Source: JAWKIW01 sp041394145 (GTDB lineage Bacteria; Actinomycetota; Acidimicrobiia; Acidimicrobiales; Acidimicrobilacustridaceae). Taken from it: DNA of 64,000 nucleotides. This document shows positions 56,341 through 64,000 of the stretch, in pieces. A program made the translations under genes and the position numbers. The notes below the pieces were generated by a model, which was not told where the DNA came from, did not search any database, and saw nothing but the letters and a program-made list of their open reading frames with translations. The stretch lies in the NCBI GenBank assembly GCA_041394145.1, contig JAWKIW010000017.1:1-64000 (forward strand), written 5' to 3'. Every line of letters begins with the position of its first letter. Within the stretch, counting starts at the first letter, position 1.

Positions 56341-56346
56341 TACAGT
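56341..56346 (+). promoter_or_regulatory. -10 element TACAGT for clpX
   Basis: TACAGT lies 37 nt before the clpX GTG, which has a GGGGGAG ribosome site, so this gene has a leader. Confidence 0.4.
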
Positions 56347-56383
56347 CGACGACGACTCGACCAGGCGAGCACTGGGGGAGAAC

Positions 56384-57671
56384 GTGGCCAAGTTCGGAGA
56401 CGGTGGCGAGCTGTTGAAGTGCTCGTTCTGCGGCAAGTCGCAGAAGCAGGTCAAGAAGCTCATCGCCGGGCCCGGGGTCTACATCTGCGACGAGTGCATC
56501 GACCTGTGCAACGAGATCATCGAGGAGGAGCTGGCCGAGAACGCCGAGCTGCGCTTCGACGAGCTCCCCAAGCCCACCGAGATCTACGACTTCCTGAACG
56601 ACTACATCATCGGCCAGGACGCGGCCAAGAAGATCTTGTCGGTCGCCGTCTACAACCACTACAAGCGGGTCCAGTTCGGCGCCAACCACGACAGCGACGT
56701 CGAGCTGGCCAAGTCGAACATCTTGTTGATCGGCCCCACCGGCTGCGGCAAGACGCTCCTGGCCCAGACCCTGGCCCGGATGCTCAACGTGCCGTTCGCC
56801 ATCGCCGACGCCACCGCCCTCACCGAGGCCGGCTACGTCGGTGAGGACGTCGAGAACATCCTGCTGAAGCTGATCCAGGCCGCCGACTACGACGTCAAGA
56901 AGGCCGAGACCGGCATCATCTACATCGACGAGATCGACAAGATCGCCCGCAAGAGCGAGAACCCGTCGATCACCCGTGACGTGTCGGGCGAGGGCGTGCA
57001 GCAGGCCCTGCTGAAGATTCTGGAGGGCACCACCGCCTCGGTGCCGCCCCAGGGGGCGCAAGCACCCCCACCAGGAGTTCATCCAGATCGACACCACGAA
57101 CATCTTGTTCATCTGCGGTGGGGCGTTCGCCGGCATCGAGAAGATCATCGAGAGCCGGGCCGGGTCCAACGGCGTCGGCTTCTCCGCCGACATCCGCAAG
57201 GCCACCGAGAAGGACCTCGGCGAGATCTTCGCCAAGGTGCTGCCCGAGGACCTGCTCAAGTTCGGCCTCATCCCCGAGTTCATCGGCCGCCTGCCCGTGC
57301 TCGGCGCGGTGTCGAACCTCGACCGCGACGCCCTCATCCGCATCCTGGTCGAGCCCCGCAACGCCCTGGTCAAGCAGTACCGCAAGTTCTTCGAGCTCGA
57401 GAACGTCGAGCTCGAGTTCACCGACGACGCCCTCGCCGCGGTGGCCGACCAGGCGCTGCTGCGTGGCACCGGGGCCCGGGGCCTGCGGGCGATCCTCGAG
57501 GAGGTGCTGCTCAACGTGATGTACGAGCTGCCCTCGCGCACCGACATCGCCAAGGTCGTCATCGACGAGAAGGTCGTGCTCGACAAGGTCAACCCCACCC
57601 TCGTGCCGAAGTCGGCCCGCGGCGCCAAGGGCGAGGGCGAGTCCAGCCGCCCCCGCCGCGCGGCCAGTTGA
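56384..57671 (+). CDS. clpX: ATP-dependent Clp protease ATP-binding subunit; two bases missing near 57054
   Basis: AAA+ unfoldase that recognises and threads substrates into ClpP. The N-terminal zinc finger is CSFCGKSQKQVKKL...CDECIDLC. Walker A is GPTGCGKT, Walker B IIYIDEIDKI, and the pore loop EAGYVGED. Sensor 2 lies in the second frame (LRGTGARGLRAILEE). At GTTASVPPQG the frame shifts. The run at 57052-57056 has five G; seven would give [21 protein letters not shown], as in other ClpX proteins, and 429 aa. ClpX is normally conserved, so this is almost certainly a homopolymer error. The GTG at 56384 has a good ribosome site. Confidence 0.94.
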
Positions 57672-57710
57672 CGGCTCGTCGCGGAGTTCCCGGCGCCGGG
57701 GCGGCATCGG

Positions 57711-57716
57711 TAGCGT
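57711..57716 (+). promoter_or_regulatory. -10 element TAGCGT for folC
   Basis: TAGCGT, ten nt, then the ATG at 57727. The in-frame GTG at 57715 falls inside the box and is not used as the start here. Confidence 0.45.
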
Positions 57717-57726
57717 GCGGGCCGCC

Positions 57727-59094
57727 ATGGACTACGACGAGGCCCTCGCCGAGCTCGACCGCCACCTGAACCTGGAGAAGACGCCGGCGGTGGCCGGTCG
57801 GGTGGAGGGCCTGTCGCTGGACACGATGCGGGCGCTGTGCCACGCCCTCGGCGACCCCCAGGTCGGCTACCCGGTGGTGCACCTGACCGGCACCAACGGC
57901 AAGGGCTCGGTCGGCGCGATGGTGACGCTGCTGCTCGAGGAGCACGGGCTGTCGGTCGGCACCTACGCCAGCCCGCACCTGCAGCGCGTGAACGAGCGCC
58001 TCCGGTGGACCGGCCAGCGCCTCCTCGACGTCGACCGCGAGGGCGAGGTGGTCGCCGCCCGCAGCCCCGATCCCGGCGGCGACGTGCCCGACGAGGTCCT
58101 CGCCCGGCTCGTCGGCCAGGTGGTCGACGCCGAGGTCGTCGCCGGCGTGCGGGCGTCGTGGTTCGAGGTGCTGACGGCCGCCGCCCTCACCTGGTTCGCC
58201 GAGGTCCCGGTCGACGCCGCCGTGGTGGAGGTCGGGCTCCTCGGGAGGTGGGACGCCACCAACGTGGTCGACGCCGAGGTGGCGGTGGTGACCAGCGTCG
58301 GGCCCGACCACACCGACTTCACCGGTGATTGGCGGCGGGCGATCGCCGAGGAGAAGTCGGGCATCGTCAAGCCCGGATCGTTCCTCGTGCTCGGCGAGAC
58401 CGACCCGGCGCTGCAGCCGGTGTTCGCGGCGGCGGCCGGCGACCGCCTGTGGGTGCGCGACGACGACTTCGGCGTCGACGCCGACCGGGTCGCCCTCGGC
58501 GGTCACCTCGTCGACCTGTACACGCCGGGTGGCGTGATCCCCGAGATCTGGCTGCCGGTGCACGGCGAGCACCAGGTCACCAACGCCGCGATCGCCCTCG
58601 CCAGCGCCGAGGCCTTCTTCGGGCGCCCCCTCGACGAGGAGGTGGTGCGGGGCGCCTTCTCCCGCCTGGCGCTGCCGGGTCGCTTCGAGGTGGTGGAGCA
58701 CGCCCCGCTCGTCGTGGTCGACGGCGCCCACAACCCCGACGGCTGCGCCACGGTCATGGCCACCCTCGACGAGGAGTTCGACGTCGCCGGTCGGCGGATC
58801 CTCGTGGTCGGCTTCCTCGACGGCCGCGACCCCGATGCGCTGCTCGAGGCGCTCGACGCCCGCCGCGCCGATCTGCTGGTGGCCTGCTCGCCCGACTCGC
58901 CGAGGGCGCTGCCCGCCGAGCGGCTCGCCGAGATCACCGAGTCCCTCGACATCCCGACGGCGGTGGTGCCCGACGTGGCGGCCGCCGTCGACCAGGCCCG
59001 CACGATCGCCGATCCCGACGACGCCATCGTGGTGACCGGCTCGCTCTACGTCGCCGGCGCCGCCCGCGCCGCCCTCGGCCTCCCACCCCCCTGA
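57727..59094 (+). CDS. folC: Bifunctional folylpolyglutamate synthase/dihydrofolate synthase
   Basis: Adds glutamate to dihydropteroate and folates in the cytoplasm. The 455-aa Mur-ligase-like protein has the ATP loop LTGTNGKGSVGAM and YASPHLQRVNERL. It also has VEVGLLGRWDATNV (where most have GGRLDATN), GPDHTDFTGD, the Lys of EEKSGIVKPG (carbamylated in the family), and DGAHNPDG. The ATG at 57727 fits the upstream TAGCGT. It follows clpX by 55 bp and precedes ndk, with a palindromic element between folC and ndk. Confidence 0.93.
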   Translation: MDYDEALAELDRHLNLEKTPAVAGRVEGLSLDTMRALCHALGDPQVGYPVVHLTGTNGKGSVGAMVTLLLEEHGLSVGTYASPHLQRVNERLRWTGQRLLDVDREGEVVAARSPDPGGDVPDEVLARLVGQVVDAEVVAGVRASWFEVLTAAALTWFAEVPVDAAVVEVGLLGRWDATNVVDAEVAVVTSVGPDHTDFTGDWRRAIAEEKSGIVKPGSFLVLGETDPALQPVFAAAAGDRLWVRDDDFGVDADRVALGGHLVDLYTPGGVIPEIWLPVHGEHQVTNAAIALASAEAFFGRPLDEEVVRGAFSRLALPGRFEVVEHAPLVVVDGAHNPDGCATVMATLDEEFDVAGRRILVVGFLDGRDPDALLEALDARRADLLVACSPDSPRALPAERLAEITESLDIPTAVVPDVAAAVDQARTIADPDDAIVVTGSLYVAGAARAALGLPPP

Positions 59095-59116
59095 GCCGCG
59101 CTCGTTGGGCGTTCTT

Positions 59117-59154
59117 GTCATGGGATTGCGTGCTCCCGCACGCAATCCCATGAC
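59117..59154. repeat. Perfect 16-bp palindromic element, family copy 2
   Basis: GTCATGGGATTGCGTG (59117-59132), loop CTCCCG, then its exact reverse complement (59139-59154), followed by CGAAA. It shares layout and most bases with the element at 21808-21847. It lies 23 nt after folC and before the ndk promoter. Confidence 0.85.
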
Positions 59155-59216
59155 CGAAATCGGGGTGGGGGGCTGCTAGCAGACTTCGGCACAGGAATCC
59201 ACCGATGCGGTCGGCG

Positions 59217-59222
59217 TACTGT
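59217..59222 (+). promoter_or_regulatory. -10 element TACTGT for ndk
   Basis: TACTGT, eight nt, then the ATG at 59231; leaderless-type start. Confidence 0.5.
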
Positions 59223-59230
59223 GCGCCGCC

Positions 59231-59650
59231 ATGGATCGCACCTTCGTCATCTGCAAGCCCGACGCCGTCGAGCGCGGGCTGGTGGGCGAGATCGTCGGCC
59301 GCTTCGAGCGCAAGGGGCTGACCCTGGTCGCGCTGGAGCTGCGGCAGGTCGCCGAGGAGCTGGCCGCCGCCCACTACGACGAGCACAAGGACAAGCCCTT
59401 CTTCGGCGAGCTCATCGAGTTCATCACGCGCTCGCCGGTGGTGGCGATGGTGGTCGAGGGTCCGGAGGACACGTGGAAGCTCGTCCGGGCGATGATGGGC
59501 GTGACCAACCCGCGCGAATCCGCTCCCGGCACGATCCGCGGCGACCTCGGCATCGTCACCACCGAGAACCTCGTGCACGGCTCGGACTCCCTCGCGTCCG
59601 CCGAGCGCGAGATCGCCCTCTGGTTCCCGGGCCTCGCCGCCACGGACTGA
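59231..59650 (+). CDS. ndk: Nucleoside diphosphate kinase
   Basis: Transfers the gamma phosphate between nucleoside tri- and diphosphates. The 139-aa protein matches the family length and motifs: TFVICKPDAVERGLVGEI, YDEHKDKPFFGELIEFITRSPVVAMV, MMGVTNPRESAPGTIRGDLG, and the phosphorylated histidine in ENLVH116GSDS. The ATG at 59231 follows the -10 TACTGT. It is placed between folC and mreB, a common order in Actinobacteria. Assignment secure. Confidence 0.97.
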   Translation: MDRTFVICKPDAVERGLVGEIVGRFERKGLTLVALELRQVAEELAAAHYDEHKDKPFFGELIEFITRSPVVAMVVEGPEDTWKLVRAMMGVTNPRESAPGTIRGDLGIVTTENLVHGSDSLASAEREIALWFPGLAATD

Positions 59651-59721
59651 GGCCCTCGTCGCCCCCATGGAGCGACCGTCCCCGACCGCCCGGCCGAGAA
59701 AACCGGCCCCCAACTGGGATG

Positions 59722-59749
59722 TTGCATTTCGATTACGACGGACTAGGGT
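59722..59749 (+). promoter_or_regulatory. Promoter of mreB: -35 TTGCAT, -10 TAGGGT
   Basis: TTGCAT (59722-59727) and TAGGGT (59744-59749) are 16 bp apart, the best two-box promoter in the window. The stretch 59721-59745 is unusually AT-rich. The mreB start lies about 200 nt downstream, implying a long leader. Confidence 0.55.
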
Positions 59750-59951
59750 GACCCCCGGAGCGGTGCGGAGGCGACGTGGCCCCGGAGCGCTTCGCGGCCG
59801 GCGAGGCCGGCACCCCTGAACGCCAGCGTCCGCCCCCGGGAGCCGCAGCCCCGGCGGTGGGTGCACCGAACAGCAACCTCCGGAACGAGCAACCCACCCG
59901 CCGCCGGCCCCACCGCTCGGGGCCGCCCGAGGAAGCGAGACAGGCAGCACC

Positions 59952-60989
59952 GTGCTCTCCTCCTTCAGCTCGATCATGGGCCGTGACATGGCGGTCGACC
60001 TGGGGACGGCCAACACCCTCGTGTACGTGCGGGGTGAGGGCATCGTCCTCAACGAGCCGTCGGTCGTGGCCGTCAACGTCAAGGACGGCCGCCCCGTCGC
60101 GGTCGGTGCCGAGGCGAAGCGGATGATCGGCCGCACGCCCAGCCACATCCAGGCCATCCGGCCGTTGAAGGACGGCGTCATCGCCGACTTCGACATGTGC
60201 GAGAAGATGCTGCGGTACTTCATCCAGAAGGTGCACCAGCGCCGGTGGGCCAAGCCGCGGATGGTCATCTGCGTGCCGTCGGGGATCACCCCGGTCGAGC
60301 AGCGCGCCGTGCAGGACGCCGCCGAGAACGCCGGCGCCCGCAAGCCGGCCTACATCATCGAAGAGCCGATGGCCGCAGCCATCGGCGCCGGCCTGCCCGT
60401 GCAGGAGCCGACCGGCAACATGATCGTCGACATCGGCGGTGGCACCACCGAGGTCGCGGTGATCTCCCTCGGTGGCGTGGTCACCAGCCAGTCGATCCGC
60501 GTCGGTGGCGACGAGCTCGACGACGCCATCATCCAGTTCATCAAGAAGGAGTACAGCCTGGCCCTCGGCGAGCGCACGGCCGAGGAGGTCAAGATCACCC
60601 TCGGCTCGGCGTGGCCGCTCGAGGAGGAGCTGTACGCCGAGATCCGCGGGCGCGACCTCGTGACCGGGCTGCCGAAGACGATCGTCACCTCCACCGAGGA
60701 GATCCGCGACGCGCTCGAGGAGCCGGTGGCGGCCATCACCGACGCCGTGAAGACCACGCTCGACAAGACGCCGCCCGAGCTGGCGGCCGACATCATGGAG
60801 CAGGGCATCGTGCTCGCCGGTGGCGGGGCGCTGCTCAACGGCCTGTCGTCGCGCCTCGAGCACGAGACGGGCATGCCGATCGTCATCGCCCCCAACCCGC
60901 TGTACTGCGTGGCCATCGGGTCGGGGCAGTCCCTCGAGGAGTTCGAGGCGCTCAAGGGCGTGCTGTTCTCGGCGAATCCGACCGCCTGA
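59952..60989 (+). CDS. mreB: Rod-shape-determining actin homologue
   Basis: Actin-fold ATPase that forms membrane filaments guiding cell-wall elongation. The 345-aa protein has the phosphate 1 motif DLGTANTLVYVRGEGIVLNEPSVVA. The connect and phosphate 2 segment is NMIVDIGGGTTEVAVISLGGVV, and the adenosine motif is GIVLAGGGALLNGL. The GTG at 59952 begins LSSFSSIMGRDMAVDLG, a short N-terminal membrane-binding segment. The ribosome site is weak. It heads the cluster mreB-mreC-mreD-mrdA, implying a rod-shaped cell. Confidence 0.96.
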   Translation: MLSSFSSIMGRDMAVDLGTANTLVYVRGEGIVLNEPSVVAVNVKDGRPVAVGAEAKRMIGRTPSHIQAIRPLKDGVIADFDMCEKMLRYFIQKVHQRRWAKPRMVICVPSGITPVEQRAVQDAAENAGARKPAYIIEEPMAAAIGAGLPVQEPTGNMIVDIGGGTTEVAVISLGGVVTSQSIRVGGDELDDAIIQFIKKEYSLALGERTAEEVKITLGSAWPLEEELYAEIRGRDLVTGLPKTIVTSTEEIRDALEEPVAAITDAVKTTLDKTPPELAADIMEQGIVLAGGGALLNGLSSRLEHETGMPIVIAPNPLYCVAIGSGQSLEEFEALKGVLFSANPTA

Positions 60990-60990
60990 G

Positions 60991-60996
60991 TAGGGT
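60991..60996 (+). promoter_or_regulatory. -10 element TAGGGT for mreC
   Basis: TAGGGT begins one base after the mreB stop, six nt before the mreC GTG at 61003. mreC can thus be made from its own leaderless mRNA. Confidence 0.5.
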
Positions 60997-61002
60997 GCCG
61001 CC

Positions 61003-61830
61003 GTGGCGCTCTCCCGGCGATCGAGTCGCACGCGGTTCACGCTCGTCCTGCTGATCCTGACCTCGATCACCCTCCTGACCCTCGACTTCCGCGGCTTCCC
61101 GCCGCTGGAGTCGGCGCGCAGCGCGGTGCTGGGCGTGTTCGCGCCCGTCGGCGACTTCTTCAGCGGCTTGTTCCGGCCGGTCGGCAACGCGTGGACCAGC
61201 GCGTTCGACGCCGACGACATCCGGTCCCAGAACGAGCAGCTGCGCCAGCAGGTCGCCGACCTGGAGGGCCGCCTCGCCAACAACGAGTCGGCCCAGAAGG
61301 AGCTCGAGCAGCTCAAGTCCCAGCTCGACATCCCCTTCGTCGGCCAGATCCCCACCGTGAAGGCCCGCATCGCGTCCGGGGCGATCGCCAACTTCGACGA
61401 CACGGTGGAGATCGACAAGGGCACCGGCCAAGGCGTCGACAAGGGCATGCCGGTGGTCTCCGGTGCGGGCCTGGTGGGCACGGTGATCCGGGCTTCCGAC
61501 AGCCGGGCGGTCGTGAAGCTCATCACCGATCGCACCACCAACGTCGGGGTGAAGGTCCCCGGCAAGCAGGGCTTCGGCAAGACGGTCGGCCAGGGCGACC
61601 CACGCCGCCTCCGGGGCGAGTTCGACCGGTCCTCGGCCGTGGCCGAGGGCGACCTGCTGGTCACCAGCGGCGCTGCCCGCAGCATCTACCCCGAGGGCAT
61701 CCCCGTCGGGAAGGTGACCTCGCTCAGCACCAACGACGCCGAGCTGCGCAAGGACGCCGACGTCGAGACGCTCGTCGACCTGAACGATCTCGACTTCGTC
61801 ACGGTCCTGCAGTGGCGGCCGCCCACATGA
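61003..61830 (+). CDS. mreC: Cell-shape protein MreC
   Basis: Bitopic elongasome scaffold of 275 aa linking MreB to penicillin-binding proteins. A basic head (ALSRRSSRTRF) precedes the membrane helix TLVLLILTSITLLTLDF. A coiled coil follows (about 75-105, IRSQNEQLRQQVADLEGRLANNESAQKELEQL). Then come two beta domains with DKGTGQGVDKGMPVVSGAGLVGTV and LLVTSGAARSIYPEGIPVGKV, the MreC hallmarks. The stop overlaps a 37-codon ORF (ATGA) that in turn overlaps the mreD start. Confidence 0.95.
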   Translation: MALSRRSSRTRFTLVLLILTSITLLTLDFRGFPPLESARSAVLGVFAPVGDFFSGLFRPVGNAWTSAFDADDIRSQNEQLRQQVADLEGRLANNESAQKELEQLKSQLDIPFVGQIPTVKARIASGAIANFDDTVEIDKGTGQGVDKGMPVVSGAGLVGTVIRASDSRAVVKLITDRTTNVGVKVPGKQGFGKTVGQGDPRRLRGEFDRSSAVAEGDLLVTSGAARSIYPEGIPVGKVTSLSTNDAELRKDADVETLVDLNDLDFVTVLQWRPPT

Positions 61831-61940
61831 TCCCGATCGCGGCCGGCGTCGTGTCCGGCGCCGCCCACATGAGCCCGGACGGGCGCGCCCGATCGGCGCC
61901 GGTCGCCACGTCGCCGGTTCCGCCCCGGAGCCCGGCGTGA
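61827..61940 (+). CDS. Possible 37-aa coupling ORF between mreC and mreD
   Basis: An ATG overlapping the mreC stop (ATGA at 61827-61830) opens a 37-codon frame. Its TGA overlaps the mreD GTG (GTGA at 61937-61940). It encodes a Pro/Ala-rich peptide without homology I know. The double overlap would let ribosomes pass from mreC to mreD across an otherwise 106-nt gap. It could also be chance. Confidence 0.3.
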   Translation: MIPIAAGVVSGAAHMSPDGRARSAPVATSPVPPRSPA

Positions 61941-62464
61941 GGTGGCCGGCGCGGTGGGGCTGGCGGGTCGCCCTCGTCGTGATCTCCGCCGCCATCCTCC
62001 AGCGCGGGGTGGCGTCGCAGGTCCGGCCGTTCGACGTCGCGCCCGACCTGCTGCTGCTGGTGGCCGTGGCCGGCGGCATCGCCGCCGGTCCGCAGCGGGG
62101 CGCGGTGGTCGGGTTCTTCTCGGGGCTGGCGCTCGACCTGCTGCTGCAGGGACCGCTCGGGCTGGCGGCCCTCAGCTTCTGCCTGGTCGGCTACTTCACC
62201 GGCCGCTACGAGGGGTTGGTGACCCGAGCTTCACGGTGGGTGGTCATGATCACCGCCTTCGTGGCCTCGGCGCTGGGGGAGTCGCTGTACGTCGCCCTCG
62301 GCCAGCTGCTCGGCCAGACGAACATGCTCTCGTCACGCCTGTGGCTGGTGATCCTGGTGATCTCGGTGGTGAACGCGCTGCTCGCCCCCCTCGCCGTCCG
62401 CGTCCTGCGCTGGGCCACCGACGACCCCTCCCGCTTCGGCCCCACCCGCCCGGCGCTGCGGTAG
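61937..62464 (+). CDS. mreD: Rod-shape-determining protein MreD
   Basis: Integral membrane elongasome protein of 175 aa with five to six helices: WRVALVVISAAILQRGVASQV at the start, then VAPDLLLLVAVAGGIAAGPQRGAVVGFFSGLALDLLL (the P-D-L...G...G...G.D pattern of MreD), and a final helix VVNALLAPLAVRVL. The GTG at 61937 is the only start that covers the first helix. It lies between mreC and mrdA. Confidence 0.92.
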   Translation: MRWPARWGWRVALVVISAAILQRGVASQVRPFDVAPDLLLLVAVAGGIAAGPQRGAVVGFFSGLALDLLLQGPLGLAALSFCLVGYFTGRYEGLVTRASRWVVMITAFVASALGESLYVALGQLLGQTNMLSSRLWLVILVISVVNALLAPLAVRVLRWATDDPSRFGPTRPALR

Positions 62465-62579
62465 CCCGATCTGGGCGGCGAGGGCCCTCGTGGCCGGTCG
62501 CCATCCGCCGATGCGCGAGCGCCCCGCGATGCGCCGAGGAACCGATCGTGCTGGAATCGGCGTTGATCTCTTCTGACCG

Positions 62580-64000
62580 ATGGAATCCGAGTCCCCCCGC
62601 CTGCGGCTGAGCATCCTGGCCATCATCGTCGTGTCCCTCTTCGGGGCCCTCTTCGCGCGCCTGTGGTACCTGCAGGTCATGGCGGCGCCGCAGTTCCAGG
62701 ACGTGGCCGCCGCCAACCGCGAACGGGTCATCTACGAGGAGGCACCCCGGGGCCGGATCCTCGACCGCAACGGCCGGGTCATCGTCGACAACCGCACCTC
62801 GCTGGTCGTCACCGCCAGCCCCCGCCAGCTCGACCAGTCGGGGCATCGCAACGACGTGCTGCTGCGGCTGGCGACCGCCCTCACCGATGCGGGGACGCCC
62901 ACCAAGGTCGCCACCCTCGAGCGCCGCCTGAACGACAAGCAGTACAGCCCGTTGCAGCCGATCCCGGTCGCCATCGACATCCCCGAGGCGCTCGAGATCG
63001 AGCTGGCCGAGCGGGCCGAGGACTTCCCCGGCGTGGAGGTGACGCGGGAATCCGTGCGGGCCTACCCGAACGGTCCCCTGGCCGCCCACGTGGTCGGCTA
63101 CGTGGGGCGCATCTCCGAGCAGGAGCTCGAGGCCCGGATGGGCACCAAGGACAACCCGAAGGAGGCCGACAAGCCCTACCAGCCCGACTCCGACATCGGC
63201 AAGGCCGGTGTCGAGCGCACCTTCGAGGACGACCTGCGGGGTCAGCCCGGTGTGCGCCGGATCGAGATCGACGCCAAGGGAACGCCGATCCGCACGATCG
63301 ACTACACGCCGCCGCGCTCCGGCAACGATCTGCAGCTGACGATCGACCTCGACATCCAGGCCAACGCCGAGGCCACCCTTTCCGCCCAGCTCGACGCCAT
63401 CAAGGGTGGCGTCACCCGAGAGGGGACCAAGACCGCGCAAGCGGGCTCGCTGGCCGCGGTCGACCCGCGCAACGGCGAGGTCCTCGCCATGGCCTCGTTC
63501 CCCACCTACGACCCGGCCGAGTTCGTCAACGGCATCAGCACCGAGCGCTACGCGCAGCTCACCGGTGGCGACGCCGCCGACAACCCCTTCCCGAACCGGG
63601 CCATCGCCGGTGAGTACGCGCCGGGCTCCACCTTCAAGCTGGTCACTGCCTACGGCGGGCTCGACCGGGGGCTGGTCACGGCCAGCTCGCCGTTCTACGA
63701 CGGCGGCTGCCTGCGGGTCGGCGACCGCGATTTCTGCAACGCCGGCAAGGTGGCCCATGGTGCGGTGCCGATGCCGCGGGCGCTGACCGTGTCCAGCGAC
63801 GTGTACTTCTACTCGCTGGGGCAGCGCTTCTGGAACCAGCGCGACGAGTACGGCGACGGCATCCAGTCCGCGGCGCGGGGCTTCGGGTTCGGCACCGCCA
63901 CCGGCGTGCAGCTGCCCGGCGAGTCGGCTGGCATCATCCCCGACCCCGAGTACAAGCGGAAGCTGTGGGAGGCGCTGCCGCCGGACCAGCAGCGCAAGGG
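62580..64000 (+). CDS. mrdA: Penicillin-binding protein 2 (elongation transpeptidase), cut by window edge
   Basis: Cell-wall DD-transpeptidase of the elongasome; 473 codons are visible. A short cytoplasmic head and one helix (LRLSILAIIVVSLFGALFARLWYLQV) lead to the PBP dimer domain. That domain has EEAPRGRILDRNGRVIVDNRTS and GYVGRISEQELEAR. The transpeptidase domain contains the nucleophile motif APGSTFKLV (SxxK) and the SxN motif as TVSSDVYFY (SSD). The KTG motif lies beyond the window. The ATG at 62580 has no clear ribosome site. It is 115 bp after mreD. Confidence 0.93.
   Translation, partial: MESESPRLRLSILAIIVVSLFGALFARLWYLQVMAAPQFQDVAAANRERVIYEEAPRGRILDRNGRVIVDNRTSLVVTASPRQLDQSGHRNDVLLRLATALTDAGTPTKVATLERRLNDKQYSPLQPIPVAIDIPEALEIELAERAEDFPGVEVTRESVRAYPNGPLAAHVVGYVGRISEQELEARMGTKDNPKEADKPYQPDSDIGKAGVERTFEDDLRGQPGVRRIEIDAKGTPIRTIDYTPPRSGNDLQLTIDLDIQANAEATLSAQLDAIKGGVTREGTKTAQAGSLAAVDPRNGEVLAMASFPTYDPAEFVNGISTERYAQLTGGDAADNPFPNRAIAGEYAPGSTFKLVTAYGGLDRGLVTASSPFYDGGCLRVGDRDFCNAGKVAHGAVPMPRALTVSSDVYFYSLGQRFWNQRDEYGDGIQSAARGFGFGTATGVQLPGESAGIIPDPEYKRKLWEALPPDQQRK

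Overview
The window is a very GC-rich bacterial chromosome segment. Its secreted proteins, six tRNA genes, cytochrome bd operon and the order tig-clpP-clpX-folC-ndk-mreB-mreC-mreD-mrdA suggest an actinobacterium. A member of the Acidimicrobiia is my best guess from gene content alone. The recurring start signal, a TANNNT -10 hexamer 6-10 nt before an ATG or GTG with no Shine-Dalgarno sequence, points to many leaderless mRNAs, as is common in Actinobacteria.

Layout. 1-11.3 kb: start of a glutamate decarboxylase, an alkyl sulfatase divergent from a tandem TetR regulator, a SulP transporter divergent from a sulfatase with an in-frame amber codon, tRNA-Leu with a partial duplicate, a stand-alone clpP, and rpe. 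11.3-17.9 kb: an RNA methyltransferase and two tandem secreted subtilisin-like proteases. 17.9-24.8 kb: tRNA-Lys, tRNA-His and tRNA-Arg, a sortase substrate, an acetyltransferase, a serine hydrolase-like lipoprotein without its catalytic residues, and a secreted zinc metalloprotease. 24.8-30.8 kb: the operon cydA-cydB-cydDC, with CydD and CydC fused. 31-37.1 kb: MFS transporter, carbonic anhydrase, acetyltransferase, secreted esterase, and a DHFR-like reductase. 37.1-41.4 kb: a decayed island beside tRNA-Gly, with remnants of a tyrosine integrase and two toxin-antitoxin modules. 41.5-54 kb: a three-part membrane/kinase/flippase protein, tRNA-Pro, four lipoproteins or exported proteins, a TetR-controlled cluster, a PIG-L deacetylase and an OafA-type acyltransferase. 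54.2-64 kb: the protein quality control and cell-wall elongation block.

The most distinctive feature is a roughly 120-residue module present in three copies at the C-terminus of four otherwise unrelated secreted proteins: two S8 proteases, one HEXXH metalloprotease and one esterase. That makes twelve copies, each array ending at the stop codon. It looks like a shared surface-attachment or export tail. A second unusual feature is a pair of near-perfect 16-17 bp palindromes 37 kb apart whose stems differ by compensatory changes.

Quality note. At least eight genes, including the normally essential clpX, are broken by single or double missing or extra bases, often in G or C runs. The frames rejoin to full-length proteins, so these breaks are probably sequencing or assembly errors. 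The 37-41 kb island is different: it has dense frameshifts and stops throughout and looks truly decayed. All functional calls come from motif recognition only; no searches were run.
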